Source: Afipia massiliensis (GTDB lineage: Bacteria > Pseudomonadota > Alphaproteobacteria > Rhizobiales > Xanthobacteraceae). From it: 64,000 bases of DNA. Within the stretch, counting starts at the first letter, position 1. The number at the start of each line of letters is the position of its first letter. Location: positions 2,481,501 through 2,545,500 of the forward strand of contig NZ_LBIA02000001.1 of the NCBI RefSeq assembly GCF_001006325.2, given 5' to 3'. The translations under genes were made by a program, and so were the position numbers. The notes under the pieces are model-generated. The model did not search any database and had not been told where the DNA came from. It saw only the letters and a list, made by a program, of their open reading frames with translations. Positions 54,757-63,878 of this stretch are shown piece after piece.

Positions 54757-55526
54757 GCGGCCTGTCGCTGCCGACAACGCCGACCTTCCGGTTGGATGGC
54801 CGGCGTGCCTTGGTCACCGGGGCAGGCCGTGGGATCGGCCTAGCCGCGGCCGTGGCGTTGGCGGAAGCGGGCGCAGATGTCACGCTTTGCGCACGTACTG
54901 CGAGCGAGATCGACGAGGCGGCAGCGGCTCTACGCAAGAAGGGCTTTTCGGCGGATACGCTCGCGCTCGATGTGACAGACGTGGCGGCCTTCCGCATGGC
55001 GATTGACGCGCGTGAGCCGTTTCATGCTTTCGTCAATAATGCAGGGACCAATCGGCCCAATCCCTTCACCGACGTGCCGGTTGAAGATTTCGACGCGGTG
55101 ATGAACCTGAACGTACGCGCGGCTTACTTTGCTGCACAATCCGTCGCCAAGCGGATGGTCGCGGCTAGTCTCCGCGGCTCGATCATCAATATGTCGTCGC
55201 AGATGGGGCATGTCGGCGGCGCAAACCGCTCGCTCTATTGCGCGTCGAAGTGGGCGATGGAAGGCTTCTCCAAAGCGATGGCGATTGATCTTGCTTCGCG
55301 AGGCATTCGCGTGAACACGCTGTGTCCGACCTTCATCGAAACGCCGATGACAAGGCCCTTTTTCGAGAACGCTGCGTTCAAGGAGAGCGTACTCTCCAAA
55401 ATCAAGCTCGGGCGTCTCGGCACGGTCGAAGATCTGATGGGTGCGATCGTATTTCTTGCAAGCGATGCGTCAGCGCTAATGACAGGCTCGTCCTTAATGA
55501 TCGACGGCGGATGGACGGCGGATTGA
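54753..55526 (+). CDS. Short-chain dehydrogenase/reductase
   Basis: 257 residues. Cofactor motif [12 protein letters not shown], catalytic Ser in [11 protein letters not shown] and Tyr/Lys in YCASKWA, C-terminal [12 protein letters not shown]. The start at 54753 overlaps the HisD-like stop, so the two dehydrogenases are made together and may oxidise adjacent hydroxyls of a polyol-like intermediate. Confidence 0.9.
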   Translation: MSGLSLPTTPTFRLDGRRALVTGAGRGIGLAAAVALAEAGADVTLCARTASEIDEAAAALRKKGFSADTLALDVTDVAAFRMAIDAREPFHAFVNNAGTNRPNPFTDVPVEDFDAVMNLNVRAAYFAAQSVAKRMVAASLRGSIINMSSQMGHVGGANRSLYCASKWAMEGFSKAMAIDLASRGIRVNTLCPTFIETPMTRPFFENAAFKESVLSKIKLGRLGTVEDLMGAIVFLASDASALMTGSSLMIDGGWTAD

Positions 55527-55553
55527 TGCCTCGTCTATCGTCAGCGCTGTGAG

Positions 55554-55853
55554 CTAAGGCATCTGTAATTCCGTGACATCGTAGATCTGGATCGTCGATG
55601 GTTCGGACAGCATACTTCGCAGCGTCTTCACAAACTCGCGCGACGCCGGCACCTGAAAATGAGCCGTTAGCGCCTGCCTGTCCGCCCATTGCTCGACGAA
55701 TACGAAGCGAAGCGGATTTTCACAATCGATGTGTACGGCATGCGAAATGCAGCCGGGTTCGGTGCGTGAGCGATGAACGTGTTCCAGGCTGAGCCTACGA
55801 ATCTCGTCGAATGTTTCGGGTTTGGCCAAGGCTTTGCCGGTCACGACAATCAT
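55554..55853 (-). CDS. Antibiotic-biosynthesis-monooxygenase (ABM) domain protein, YgiN-like
   Basis: 99 residues, single ABM/dimeric alpha-beta barrel domain: VTGKALAKPETFDEIRRLSLEHVHRSRTEPGCISHAVHID...FVFVEQWADRQALTAHFQVPA. Such proteins are small quinol monooxygenases or act on reactive intermediates. Convergent with the SDR gene, 27 bases apart. The region 55854-55999 holds no gene. Confidence 0.8.
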   Translation of the reverse strand: MIVVTGKALAKPETFDEIRRLSLEHVHRSRTEPGCISHAVHIDCENPLRFVFVEQWADRQALTAHFQVPASREFVKTLRSMLSEPSTIQIYDVTELQMP

Positions 55854-55999
55854 GTGTGTCTCCCCAAGCTGTTCCCACCAAGGCGGCTTTGCCAGCTGAT
55901 AGATCGCGCGGGCAGACTACTCCATCGGGACGCTCATGGAAGAGCGGCGCGGTGTTGATTTCACTGCGCCGCCAATTCAACTCAAGGTATCGTAAGATC

Positions 56000-56887
56000 T
56001 TAGGCCTTGGCGACCTCGTGGCTCGCCATTGTCTCCAGCGCTTTCACCATCGCCGAATGATCCCAGGCCTTGCCGCCTTGAGCTGCACAGGAATTGAAGA
56101 GTTGCTGGGCCATCGATGTATTCGGCAACGACAGGCCGAGCGCTCGCGCGCCGTCGAGAGCAAGGTTGAGATCCTTCTGGTGCAACTCGATACGGAAGCC
56201 TGGGTTGAACGTGCGTTTGATCATGCGCTCCCCATGCAATTCGAGGATGCGCGATGTGGCGAGACCGCCCATTAGCGCCTGTCGCACCAGTGTCGGATCT
56301 GCGCCTGCCTTTGATGCAAATAGCAGGCCTTCGGCGACAGCCTCGATGGTCAGCGCGACAATGATCTGATTGGCGACCTTTGTGGTCTGACCGTCACCGT
56401 TGCCGCCGATGAGGGTGATGTTCTTGCCCATTTTGTCGAACAGCGGCTTGACGTTATCGAATGCACTTTGCGGTCCGCCCACCATGATGGTCAGCGACGC
56501 GGCTTTTGCACCGACCTCGCCGCCGGAGACCGGCGCGTCCAGATAGTCCGCGCCCTTTGCATTGACCCTCTTTGCAAATTCTTTCGTCGCGATCGGCGAG
56601 ATCGAGCTCATATCGACGACGACTTTGCCCTTCGAAAGCCCCTCCGCGACACCGCCGGCATTGAAGAGCACTGACTCCACGTCAAGAGTATCGGGCACCA
56701 TGATAATGACGACGCTGGATTTCTCTGCGATCTCTTTGCCGGACTTGCAGGCGATAGCGCCGGCTGCAACGAACTCTTTCGACGCGGCGGATTTTTCCAG
56801 CACAAACAGGCGATGCCCGGCGGCCTGGAGGTGGCCCGCCATCGGCCGTCCCATGATACCGAGGCCGATGAAACCGATATCGGTCAT
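56000..56887 (-). CDS. glxR: 2-hydroxy-3-oxopropionate (tartronate semialdehyde) reductase
   Basis: 295 residues. IGFIGLGIMGRPMAGHLQAAGH Rossmann start, DAPVSGGEVGA substrate motif, and GDGQTTKVANQIIVAL with the catalytic Lys. Reduces tartronate semialdehyde from Gcl to D-glycerate. Third gene of gcl-hyi-glxR; RBS CAGGGAG. GarR is the near-identical alternative name. Confidence 0.9.
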   Translation of the reverse strand: MTDIGFIGLGIMGRPMAGHLQAAGHRLFVLEKSAASKEFVAAGAIACKSGKEIAEKSSVVIIMVPDTLDVESVLFNAGGVAEGLSKGKVVVDMSSISPIATKEFAKRVNAKGADYLDAPVSGGEVGAKAASLTIMVGGPQSAFDNVKPLFDKMGKNITLIGGNGDGQTTKVANQIIVALTIEAVAEGLLFASKAGADPTLVRQALMGGLATSRILELHGERMIKRTFNPGFRIELHQKDLNLALDGARALGLSLPNTSMAQQLFNSCAAQGGKAWDHSAMVKALETMASHEVAKA

Positions 56888-56911
56888 TCTGATCTCCCTG
56901 GTTCTTCTTGA

Positions 56912-57697
56912 TTACGCATCGACCGTATGCGGTTCGTACCACCCAAGACCTTCAAGGGTGGTGGTCTTCGGCTTGTATTCGCAGCCGATCCAGCCACGAT
57001 ATCCGATCTCGTCGAGATAGCGAAAGAGGAAGGGATGGTTGATTTCACCGGTACCCGGTTCGTTCCGGCCGGGATTATCGGCCAGTTGGATATGCGCGAT
57101 GCGGTCCAAGTGCTTCTTCATAGTCGGTGCGAGGTCCCCCTCCATGATTTGCATATGATAGATGTCATACTGGACGAACAGGTTCTCCGAGCCGACCTCC
57201 GAAATGATCTGGATTGCCTGCTCCGTTTCGTTGAGGAAGAACCCCGGAGTGTCGCGCGTATTGATCGGTTCGATCAGCAGCTTGATTTGCTGCTTTGCAA
57301 GCGCCGAGGTGGCGTAACGCAGATTCTCCACAAACACGCTCTGGAGTTCTGCTGGATCGGCGTCCGCTGGTGTTATGCCGGCGAGGCAATTCACCTGCCG
57401 GCAACCCAGCGCCTTGGCGTATTCAATCGCGCGTTTGACGCCGTCGCGGAATTCCGTGACGCGATCAGGAAATATCGCGATGCCGCGGTCGCCTGCGCTC
57501 CAATTTCCCGCAGGCAAATTGTGCAGCACCTGAGTGAGTCCATGTTGCTGCAATTGTTCGCCCAATACGGCTTTCTCGAAGTCGTAGGGGAACAGATACT
57601 CCACGCCCGTGAATCCGGCCGCCTTGGCTGCCGCGAAGCGGTCGAGGAACGGCAGTTCGTTGAAGAGCATCGTGAGATTGGCTGCGAATTTTGGCAC
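56912..57697 (-). CDS. hyi: Hydroxypyruvate isomerase
   Basis: 261 residues, GTG start. TIM-barrel family: FAANLTMLFNELPFLDRFAAAKAAGFTGVEYLFPYDF, LLIEPINTRDTPGFFLN, QYDIYHMQIMEGDL, HIQLADNPGRNEPGTGEINHPFLF with metal ligands. Interconverts hydroxypyruvate and tartronate semialdehyde. Between gcl and glxR in the glyoxylate operon. Confidence 0.92.
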   Translation of the reverse strand: MPKFAANLTMLFNELPFLDRFAAAKAAGFTGVEYLFPYDFEKAVLGEQLQQHGLTQVLHNLPAGNWSAGDRGIAIFPDRVTEFRDGVKRAIEYAKALGCRQVNCLAGITPADADPAELQSVFVENLRYATSALAKQQIKLLIEPINTRDTPGFFLNETEQAIQIISEVGSENLFVQYDIYHMQIMEGDLAPTMKKHLDRIAHIQLADNPGRNEPGTGEINHPFLFRYLDEIGYRGWIGCEYKPKTTTLEGLGWYEPHTVDA

Positions 57698-57737
57698 GGG
57701 GAATGTCCTTTTCTTCTTTGTCTTGTGGTGGCTGCCG

Positions 57738-59537
57738 TCAAACGGGCAGCAGCTTGCCGCGGGAAGTCTTCTCCGGATTCGTCGGTGTGTCGTCGAGCGG
57801 CAGATCGAGCACGTCTTCGAATTCGACGATATTGTCGATCTCGGTCCCCATTGCGATGTTGGTGACCCGTTCGAGAATGAATTCGACCACCACCGGGACG
57901 CGATATTCCGCCATCATCTCACGCGCAGTCGCGAACGCGACTTGAGCATCCTCCGGGTGCGTGACGCGGATCGCCTTGCAGCCGAGGCCTTCGGCTACAG
58001 CGACGTGGTCGACGCCGTAGACGCCGAGTTCCGGCGCGTTGATATTTTCGAACGACAATTGCACGTGATAATCCATCTCGAAGCCGCGTTGTGCCTGACG
58101 GATCAGGCCCAGATAGGAGTTGTTCACGACGACGTGGATGTAGGGCAGTTTGAACTGCGCGCCGACGGCCAGTTCCTCGATCAGGAACTGGAAATCATAG
58201 TCGCCCGAAAGTGCAACGATCTCGCGCGTCGGATCGGCGGCGCGCACACCGAGTGCGGCGGGCAGGGTCCAGCCAAGTGGACCGGCCTGACCGGCATTGA
58301 TCCAGTTGCGCGGCTTGTAGACGCCAAGGAATTGCGCGCCGGCAATCTGCGACAATCCGATCACGCTGACATAACAGGTATCGCGGCCGAACGCCTTGCT
58401 CATCTCCTCGTAAACGCGCTGCGGCTTGATCGGAACGTTGTCGAAGTGACTCTTGCGCAGCATGGTGCGTTTCCGGTCCTGAACCGCTGCGGGCCACGCC
58501 TGGCGCTCCTTCAGCTTGCCGGCTTTGCGCCATTCCTTCGCGACTGCGACGAAAAGCTCAAGTGCGGCCTTGGCATCGGAGACGATGCCGAAATCCGGAT
58601 TGAACACGCGGCCAATTTGTGTGGGCTCGATATCGACATGCACGAAGGTGCGGCCCCTCGTGTAGGTTTCGACCGATCCGGTGTGGCGATTGGCCCAGCG
58701 GTTGCCGATGCCGAGTACGAAATCCGACTCCAGCATGGTTGCATTGCCGTAGCGGTGGCTGGTCTGAAGGCCGACCATTCCGGCCATCAGGACATGATCG
58801 TCCGGGATTGCGCCCCAGCCCATCAGCGTCGGCACCACGGGAACATTGACGATCTCGGCGAACGCCACGAGAAGGTCGGACGCGTCGGCATTGATGACAC
58901 CGCCGCCGGCCACGATCAGCGGGCGCTCGGCAGCGTTGAGCATCGCGAGCGCCTTTTCGACCTGCCTGCGCGTTGCGGCGGGCTTGTAGACCGGCAAGGG
59001 CTCGTAGGTCTCGTCGTCGAATTCGATTTCGGCGAGTTGCACATCGAGTGGCAGGTCGATCAGCACCGGACCGGGACGACCAGAGCGCATGATGTGGAAC
59101 GCCTGGCTGAAGACACGCGGCACCAGCGCTGGCTCGCGCACGGTGACGGCCCACTTGGTGACGGGCTTTGCGATCGACTCGATGTCAACTGCTTGGAAGT
59201 CCTCCTTATACATGCGTGCACGTGGCGCCTGTCCGGTGATGCACAGGATCGGGATCGAATCGGCGATGGCTGAATACAGCCCGGTGATCATGTCGGTTCC
59301 AGCGGGGCCGGATGTGCCGATGCAGACGCCGATATTGCCGGCCTTGGCGCGGGTGTATCCTTCGGCCATGTGAGATGCGCCTTCGACGTGGCGCGCCAGG
59401 ATGTGATTGATCGATCCGCGCTTCTTGAGTGCCGAGTACAGTGGATTGATCGCGGCGCCCGGAACGCCGAACGCACAGACGACACCTTCCTTCTCAAGGA
59501 TACGCACCGCCGCATCGATTGCCCGCATCTTCGCCAT
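57738..59537 (-). CDS. gcl: Glyoxylate carboligase
   Basis: 599 residues. ThDP- and FAD-dependent joining of two glyoxylates to tartronate semialdehyde plus CO2. [29 protein letters not shown] is the family N-terminus. [16 protein letters not shown] has Val where most ThDP enzymes have the activating Glu, a hallmark of Gcl. [17 protein letters not shown] holds the ThDP/Mg motif. The ATG at 59537 after GAGGTGGG is chosen over an upstream start that adds 20 unlike residues. Confidence 0.95.
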   Translation of the reverse strand: MAKMRAIDAAVRILEKEGVVCAFGVPGAAINPLYSALKKRGSINHILARHVEGASHMAEGYTRAKAGNIGVCIGTSGPAGTDMITGLYSAIADSIPILCITGQAPRARMYKEDFQAVDIESIAKPVTKWAVTVREPALVPRVFSQAFHIMRSGRPGPVLIDLPLDVQLAEIEFDDETYEPLPVYKPAATRRQVEKALAMLNAAERPLIVAGGGVINADASDLLVAFAEIVNVPVVPTLMGWGAIPDDHVLMAGMVGLQTSHRYGNATMLESDFVLGIGNRWANRHTGSVETYTRGRTFVHVDIEPTQIGRVFNPDFGIVSDAKAALELFVAVAKEWRKAGKLKERQAWPAAVQDRKRTMLRKSHFDNVPIKPQRVYEEMSKAFGRDTCYVSVIGLSQIAGAQFLGVYKPRNWINAGQAGPLGWTLPAALGVRAADPTREIVALSGDYDFQFLIEELAVGAQFKLPYIHVVVNNSYLGLIRQAQRGFEMDYHVQLSFENINAPELGVYGVDHVAVAEGLGCKAIRVTHPEDAQVAFATAREMMAEYRVPVVVEFILERVTNIAMGTEIDNIVEFEDVLDLPLDDTPTNPEKTSRGKLLPV

Positions 59538-59713
59538 GTCCCACCTCGACTGGTTAAGTTCGGATGCAATCATCACGAGGATGGCAGATCGTCTCAATGG
59601 TCTTGAATTTGTTTCCCGCGATGCGACGCGCGTGTGAAATTCTCTCGCGCGATCAAATGACTAGGGAGAAGTAAAAGTGAAAATTCATACACACAAAAAT
59701 GCAGCGGTTGCAC

Positions 59714-60565
59714 TCAGTTCTTGGCTTGAACAACCGGCATGACGCCTCCGAGCGCAACAGTCAGTTCGGCGGCGACATCGCGGACGATATTGCCGATAAT
59801 CGGTATGCGCTCGTCCGTGACGCGCGATGTCATTCCCGATACCGAAATTGCTGCAAGTGGCTCGCTGCAATCGTTGTAAACCACCGCAGCAATGCACCGA
59901 AGTCCCATACGGGCTTCCTCGTCATCGACCGCGTAGCCACGCTGCCGGACGATCTGCAGCGCCTTGAACAGCTCGCCGGGCCGTACGATCGATTTCTCCG
60001 TCAAACGTGGCATGCCTTGACGGTGGATGATGGCATTCACGTCTTCGTCAGAATAGGTCGCCAGCACCGCCTTGCCGACGCCGGAGGCCACCATGGCCAC
60101 GCGGCCGCCCACCTTGGTGAGCGAGCGCATGATCTCGCGGCTCTCCATGCGGGTCAGAACGATGATGGTTTCGTCGTCGACGACGGCTAGATTGGCGGTT
60201 TCCCGCGTCTGGTCGCGCAGCTTGCGCAGATAGGGTATCGCATGGGCGACGAAGTTCCGCCGCCGTGCGAACGTCGATCCGACGGCGAAGCTCCGCGCGC
60301 CGATATGCCACTTCGCCTCGCTGCGGTCGAATTGCACGAAGCGCCGCTTCTCAAGCGTCGTCAGCAGGCGATGGACGGTCGAGGTGGACAGACCGGTGCG
60401 CACCGCCAGATCGGTGAGTCGGTAGCCTTCATCGTCTTCGGAAAGGGTTTCGATCAGCGTCAGAGCGCGGTTGACGGACTGCACGCCGCCATCTTTGCCT
60501 TCAGCTTCCGTCTCAACGCCGCTGCGCGGCTCAACGAGCTTTCGCCGGATCACACTTTTCTTCAT
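59714..60565 (-). CDS. IclR-family transcriptional regulator
   Basis: 283 residues. Winged helix NRALTLIETLSEDDEGYRLTDLAVRTGLSTSTVHRLLTTLEKRRFVQFD, then the IclR effector domain with GKAVLATYSDEDVNAIIHRQGMPRLTEKS and GYAVDDEEARMGLRCIAAVVYN. It lies upstream of gcl-hyi-glxR on the same strand and probably responds to glyoxylate or a relative (compare AllR). The 176-base gap to gcl holds no gene. Confidence 0.9.
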   Translation of the reverse strand: MKKSVIRRKLVEPRSGVETEAEGKDGGVQSVNRALTLIETLSEDDEGYRLTDLAVRTGLSTSTVHRLLTTLEKRRFVQFDRSEAKWHIGARSFAVGSTFARRRNFVAHAIPYLRKLRDQTRETANLAVVDDETIIVLTRMESREIMRSLTKVGGRVAMVASGVGKAVLATYSDEDVNAIIHRQGMPRLTEKSIVRPGELFKALQIVRQRGYAVDDEEARMGLRCIAAVVYNDCSEPLAAISVSGMTSRVTDERIPIIGNIVRDVAAELTVALGGVMPVVQAKN

Positions 60566-60614
60566 TGCTACCTACGGTCGTCGATAGAAGTGAAGGTCGT
60601 GCTGAGAAGAGAAA

Positions 60615-60641
60615 GGGTGCCGCCCTATTGAGGCGACACCC
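60615..60641 (-). terminator. Hairpin terminator after the acyl-CoA synthetase gene
   Basis: On the minus strand GGGTGTCGCC pairs with GGCGGCACCC (one weak pair) around a 7-base loop, followed by TTTCTCTTCTC. It begins 13 bases beyond the synthetase stop. Confidence 0.55.
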
Positions 60642-60653
60642 AATTGTCAGAAC

Positions 60654-62822
60654 TTACAGCAGGCCCGCGCCGCGTGCCCACTTGTACTTCGCGCCGAGAA
60701 CTTCGACGGGGAGTTCAGTGGAGTATGCGTAAGCCGGGATGCCGTTCTGGTAGAGATACTCAGCGGCTTCCTCGACTTCGATGTCGCCGGCGAGGGAAGC
60801 TACCATCGGCTTGCTGATGCCTTTCGCTTCCATCTCCTTCTTCACCTCGACCATGTTGCGCGCGAACACCATCGGCGGCGTGACGATGGTGTGCCAGTAG
60901 CCGAGAATCAGCGAGTGAATGCGCTCATCCGACAAACCGAGTTTCACTGTGTTGACGTAAGTGATTGGCGGTTCGCCGCCGGTGATGTCGACCGGGTTGC
61001 CGGCTGCGCCGAACGGCGGGATGAATTTGCGGAACGCCGTGTCGAGATCGTCCGGCATCTTCATCAGCGACAGGCCGTTATCGACCACCGAGTCGGACAG
61101 CAGCACGCCGGAGCCACCGGCGCCGGTGATGATGAGGACGTTTTCGCCCTTCGGGGTCGGCAACGCGGGAATGCCGCGCGCAAATTCGAGGAGCTGACGC
61201 AGCGAGCGCGCGCGGATCACGCCCGATTGCTTCAAGACATCCTCATAGATCTTGTCGTTGCCGGCGAGTGCGCCGGTATGCGACGCCGCCGCCTTGGCGC
61301 CCGCCGAGGTGCGGCCTGCTTTCAGGACGACGACCGGCTTCTTCTTGGAGACGCGCTTGGCGGCTTCCGCGAAAGCGCGGCCATCTTTCAGGTCTTCGCA
61401 GTGCATCGCGATGATGTTGGTGTTCTTGTCCTGCTCGAAGAAGGCAAGCAGATCGTCTTCGTCGATGTCGGATTTGTTGCCGAGACCGACGATCGCGGAC
61501 ACGCCCATCTTGGCGGATCGCGAGAAGCCAATGATAGCCATGCCGATGCCGCCCGATTGCGACGACAACGCAGTCGAACCCTTCACGTCATAAGCCGTGC
61601 AGAACGTCGCGCAGAGGTTGGCCGGGGTGTAGTAGAAACCGTAAATATTCGGCCCCATCAACCGCACGTTGTATTTGTTTCCGATCGCGACGATTTCTTC
61701 CTGCAAGGCAGGCTCGTGCGCTTCGGCAAAACCCGACGGGATCAGGATTGCGCCGGGAATTTTCTTCTCACCGCACTCGATCAGCGCGCCGGCTACGAAC
61801 TTGGCAGGAATCGCGAACACGGCGGTGTCGATAACGCCCGGTACATCCTTGACGCTCTTGTAGGCCTTGCGGCCCATGATCTCATCGGCCTTTGGATGGA
61901 TCGGATAGATATCGCCCTTGTAGCCGCCGTTGATGAGGTTCTTCATCACCGAGTTGCCGATCTTGCCGTCTTCGGCCGAAGCGCCGATCACTGCAACGGA
62001 TTTAGGCATCATGATGCGGTTCATCGCAGTCACGATTTCTTCGTTCGAGCGCGGAGCAGGGCGCGGCTTGTAATCGAAGTCGACGACGATGCGCACGTCG
62101 GCGGCAATGGCGTCCTTCTTGGTGGCGAACACCGGATTGAGGTCGAGTTCGATGATTTCCGGGAAATCGCTGACGAGTTGGGAAACGTTGACGATGATTT
62201 CGGCGAGCGCTTCACGGTTCACCGGATCGCCGCCGCGGACACCTTGCAGCATTTCGTGGGCCTGGATGCCGTCCAGCATGGACAGTGCATCGGCATTGGT
62301 TGCGGGCGCAAGGCGGAACGTGACGTCCTTCAGCACCTCGACCAGCACGCCGCCAAGGCCGAACGCCACGAGCTTGCCGAACGAGCCGTCTGTAATCGAG
62401 CCGACGATGACTTCCGTGCCGCCCAGCAGCATCTGCTGAACCTGGATGCCTTCGATCTTGGCGTCAGCCTTGTACTTCTTCGCGTTCGCGAGAATGGTCT
62501 CATAGGCCTTTTCAGCGTCGGCAGCGGTCTTCACACCGACGATCACGCCGCCGGCCTCGGTCTTGTGGAGGATGTCGGGGGAGACGATCTTCATCACCAC
62601 GGGAAAGCCCATGCCGGTTGCGATCTTGGCGGCATCCGCGGCGGACTTGGCGACGCCTTCCTTCGGGACCGGAATTCCGTAAGCATCGCAGACCAGTTTG
62701 CCTTCCGGCGCGGTCAGGCTGGTGCGTTTATCTGCTTTGACGGCGTCGAGAATTTTCCGAACTTCGGCCTTTGCCTGCTGTCCGACGTCAATCTTTCGCG
62801 CTGCGTCCTGCGAATGAGCCAT
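60654..62822 (-). CDS. NDP-forming acyl-CoA synthetase (acetate-CoA ligase family), probably for oxalate
   Basis: 722 residues. Domain order: ATP-grasp (about 30-250, VVMKIVSPDILHKTEAGGV), CoA-binding Rossmann domain (about 275-370, SVAVIGASAEDGKIGNSVMKNLINGGYKGDIYPIHP), then succinyl-CoA-ligase-like domains with the phospho-His in AASHTGALAGND. It lies 0.3 kb from the GntR gene and oxc start, sharing their operators, so it probably makes oxalyl-CoA or recycles formyl/acetyl-CoA. The substrate is inferred from context only. Confidence 0.85.
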   Translation of the reverse strand: MAHSQDAARKIDVGQQAKAEVRKILDAVKADKRTSLTAPEGKLVCDAYGIPVPKEGVAKSAADAAKIATGMGFPVVMKIVSPDILHKTEAGGVIVGVKTAADAEKAYETILANAKKYKADAKIEGIQVQQMLLGGTEVIVGSITDGSFGKLVAFGLGGVLVEVLKDVTFRLAPATNADALSMLDGIQAHEMLQGVRGGDPVNREALAEIIVNVSQLVSDFPEIIELDLNPVFATKKDAIAADVRIVVDFDYKPRPAPRSNEEIVTAMNRIMMPKSVAVIGASAEDGKIGNSVMKNLINGGYKGDIYPIHPKADEIMGRKAYKSVKDVPGVIDTAVFAIPAKFVAGALIECGEKKIPGAILIPSGFAEAHEPALQEEIVAIGNKYNVRLMGPNIYGFYYTPANLCATFCTAYDVKGSTALSSQSGGIGMAIIGFSRSAKMGVSAIVGLGNKSDIDEDDLLAFFEQDKNTNIIAMHCEDLKDGRAFAEAAKRVSKKKPVVVLKAGRTSAGAKAAASHTGALAGNDKIYEDVLKQSGVIRARSLRQLLEFARGIPALPTPKGENVLIITGAGGSGVLLSDSVVDNGLSLMKMPDDLDTAFRKFIPPFGAAGNPVDITGGEPPITYVNTVKLGLSDERIHSLILGYWHTIVTPPMVFARNMVEVKKEMEAKGISKPMVASLAGDIEVEEAAEYLYQNGIPAYAYSTELPVEVLGAKYKWARGAGLL

Positions 62823-62960
62823 TACTTCCTCCTGTCACGTCCATTTTTTGGGAAACCGGATTGCGCACGGGTTGTCGGACGGCGTTTCCCGAACGCTTGA
62901 GCACCACGGTTGGGCATTGAACTGCACACCTTTTCAGAACGTGCAGAGAAAAGCCTATAA

Positions 62961-63063
62961 GTGGCATTTGGCATGCCAAGAACCATGTTTGTCAAGTCTG
63001 TTCGCGGGGCTTTGACGATGTGTGACCGCAGCTTGACACTTTGGCATCTGGTATGCCAAGAAC
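62961..63063. promoter_or_regulatory. Two copies of a FadR/GntR-type operator between the synthetase and regulator genes
   Basis: GTGGCATTTGGCATGCCAAG (62961-62980) and TTGGCATCTGGTATGCCAAG (63041-63060), each followed by AAC, differ at only three positions and are palindromic (TGGCAT-N5-ATGCCA). A half-site TGGTAT occurs at 63081-63086. They lie 80 bases apart in the 294-base divergent gap, so one regulator could control both sides. Confidence 0.7.
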
Positions 63064-63116
63064 ACAACGAAATGCTCCCGTGGTATACAGCCCTCAACCG
63101 GAGAGGGAGATGATTC

Positions 63117-63842
63117 ATGGTTACTCAGAAAATTTCAAAGGTGCCGCTGACCGAAAAGGATATCGCGATCGTCCGCATCGCGCCCGAAGCCAGTTTCAAA
63201 AACAAGGCTTATGACGCGCTGAAGGAAGCCATCCTCAAGATGGACATTTATGCGAGCCCGGAGCCCGTCATGCTCGACGAGCGCGCGCTGTCGGAACATC
63301 TCGGTGTTAGCCGCACGCCAATCCGCGAAGCAATCGCGATGCTGGAGCAGGATGGTTTCGTCAAAACGGTTCCACGCCGCGGCATCGTGGTTGTGCGCAA
63401 GACCAAGGCCGAAATCGTCGACATGATCCGGGCGTGGGCTGCGCTCGAGAGCATGGCCGCGCGCCTCATCACCACGACCGCGCGCAAGAAAGACATCTCT
63501 GCGCTGCGTAACTTCTTCAAGGACTTTAACAAGGATCGTCTGCCGCAGGATCACATCGCCGAGTATTCGAAGGCGAACATCGCATTCCATCAGGCGCTGA
63601 TCTCGTTAAGCGAATCTCCAGTTCTGGTCGATATGACCAACGATATCCTGCTGCACGTGCGTGGCTACCGCCAATTGACGATTGGCCGGACCGACCGCAC
63701 CGCGGTGTCTCTGCCTGAACATCTCGCGATCATCGAGGCGCTCGAAGAGCGCGATACAGAACTGGCCGAGAAGCGCGCGCGCGATCATACGCTTGGGCTT
63801 GCGACTTATGTCGAAACCCACGGACAGGAAATATTCACGTAG
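63117..63842 (+). CDS. GntR-family regulator, FadR/VanR type
   Basis: 241 residues. Winged helix KNKAYDALKEAILKMDIYA...LDERALSEHLGVSRTPIREAIAMLEQDGFVKTVPRRGIVVV, then the all-helical FCD effector domain (IRAWAALESMAARLITTTA...ANIAFHQALISLSESPVL...LPEHLAIIEALEERD), with His residues typical of metal-binding FCD. Likely binds the adjacent TGGCAT-N5-ATGCCA sites and senses oxalate or its CoA ester. Confidence 0.92.
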   Translation: MVTQKISKVPLTEKDIAIVRIAPEASFKNKAYDALKEAILKMDIYASPEPVMLDERALSEHLGVSRTPIREAIAMLEQDGFVKTVPRRGIVVVRKTKAEIVDMIRAWAALESMAARLITTTARKKDISALRNFFKDFNKDRLPQDHIAEYSKANIAFHQALISLSESPVLVDMTNDILLHVRGYRQLTIGRTDRTAVSLPEHLAIIEALEERDTELAEKRARDHTLGLATYVETHGQEIFT

Positions 63843-63878
63843 ACCAACGATCAAAAAAAGAGACCAGGGAGCCCACCG

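Noticed and set aside
57609-59273. Plus-strand open frame of 554 codons opposite hyi and gcl
   Set aside because: It is the antisense shadow of two well-supported genes. The translation is Arg/His/Asp-rich without any domain, as expected from high-GC codon bias.
60891-62900. Plus-strand open frame of 669 codons opposite the acyl-CoA synthetase
   Set aside because: Antisense shadow. The minus-strand frame has ATP-grasp and CoA-binding motifs, a start and a terminator; the plus frame has none.
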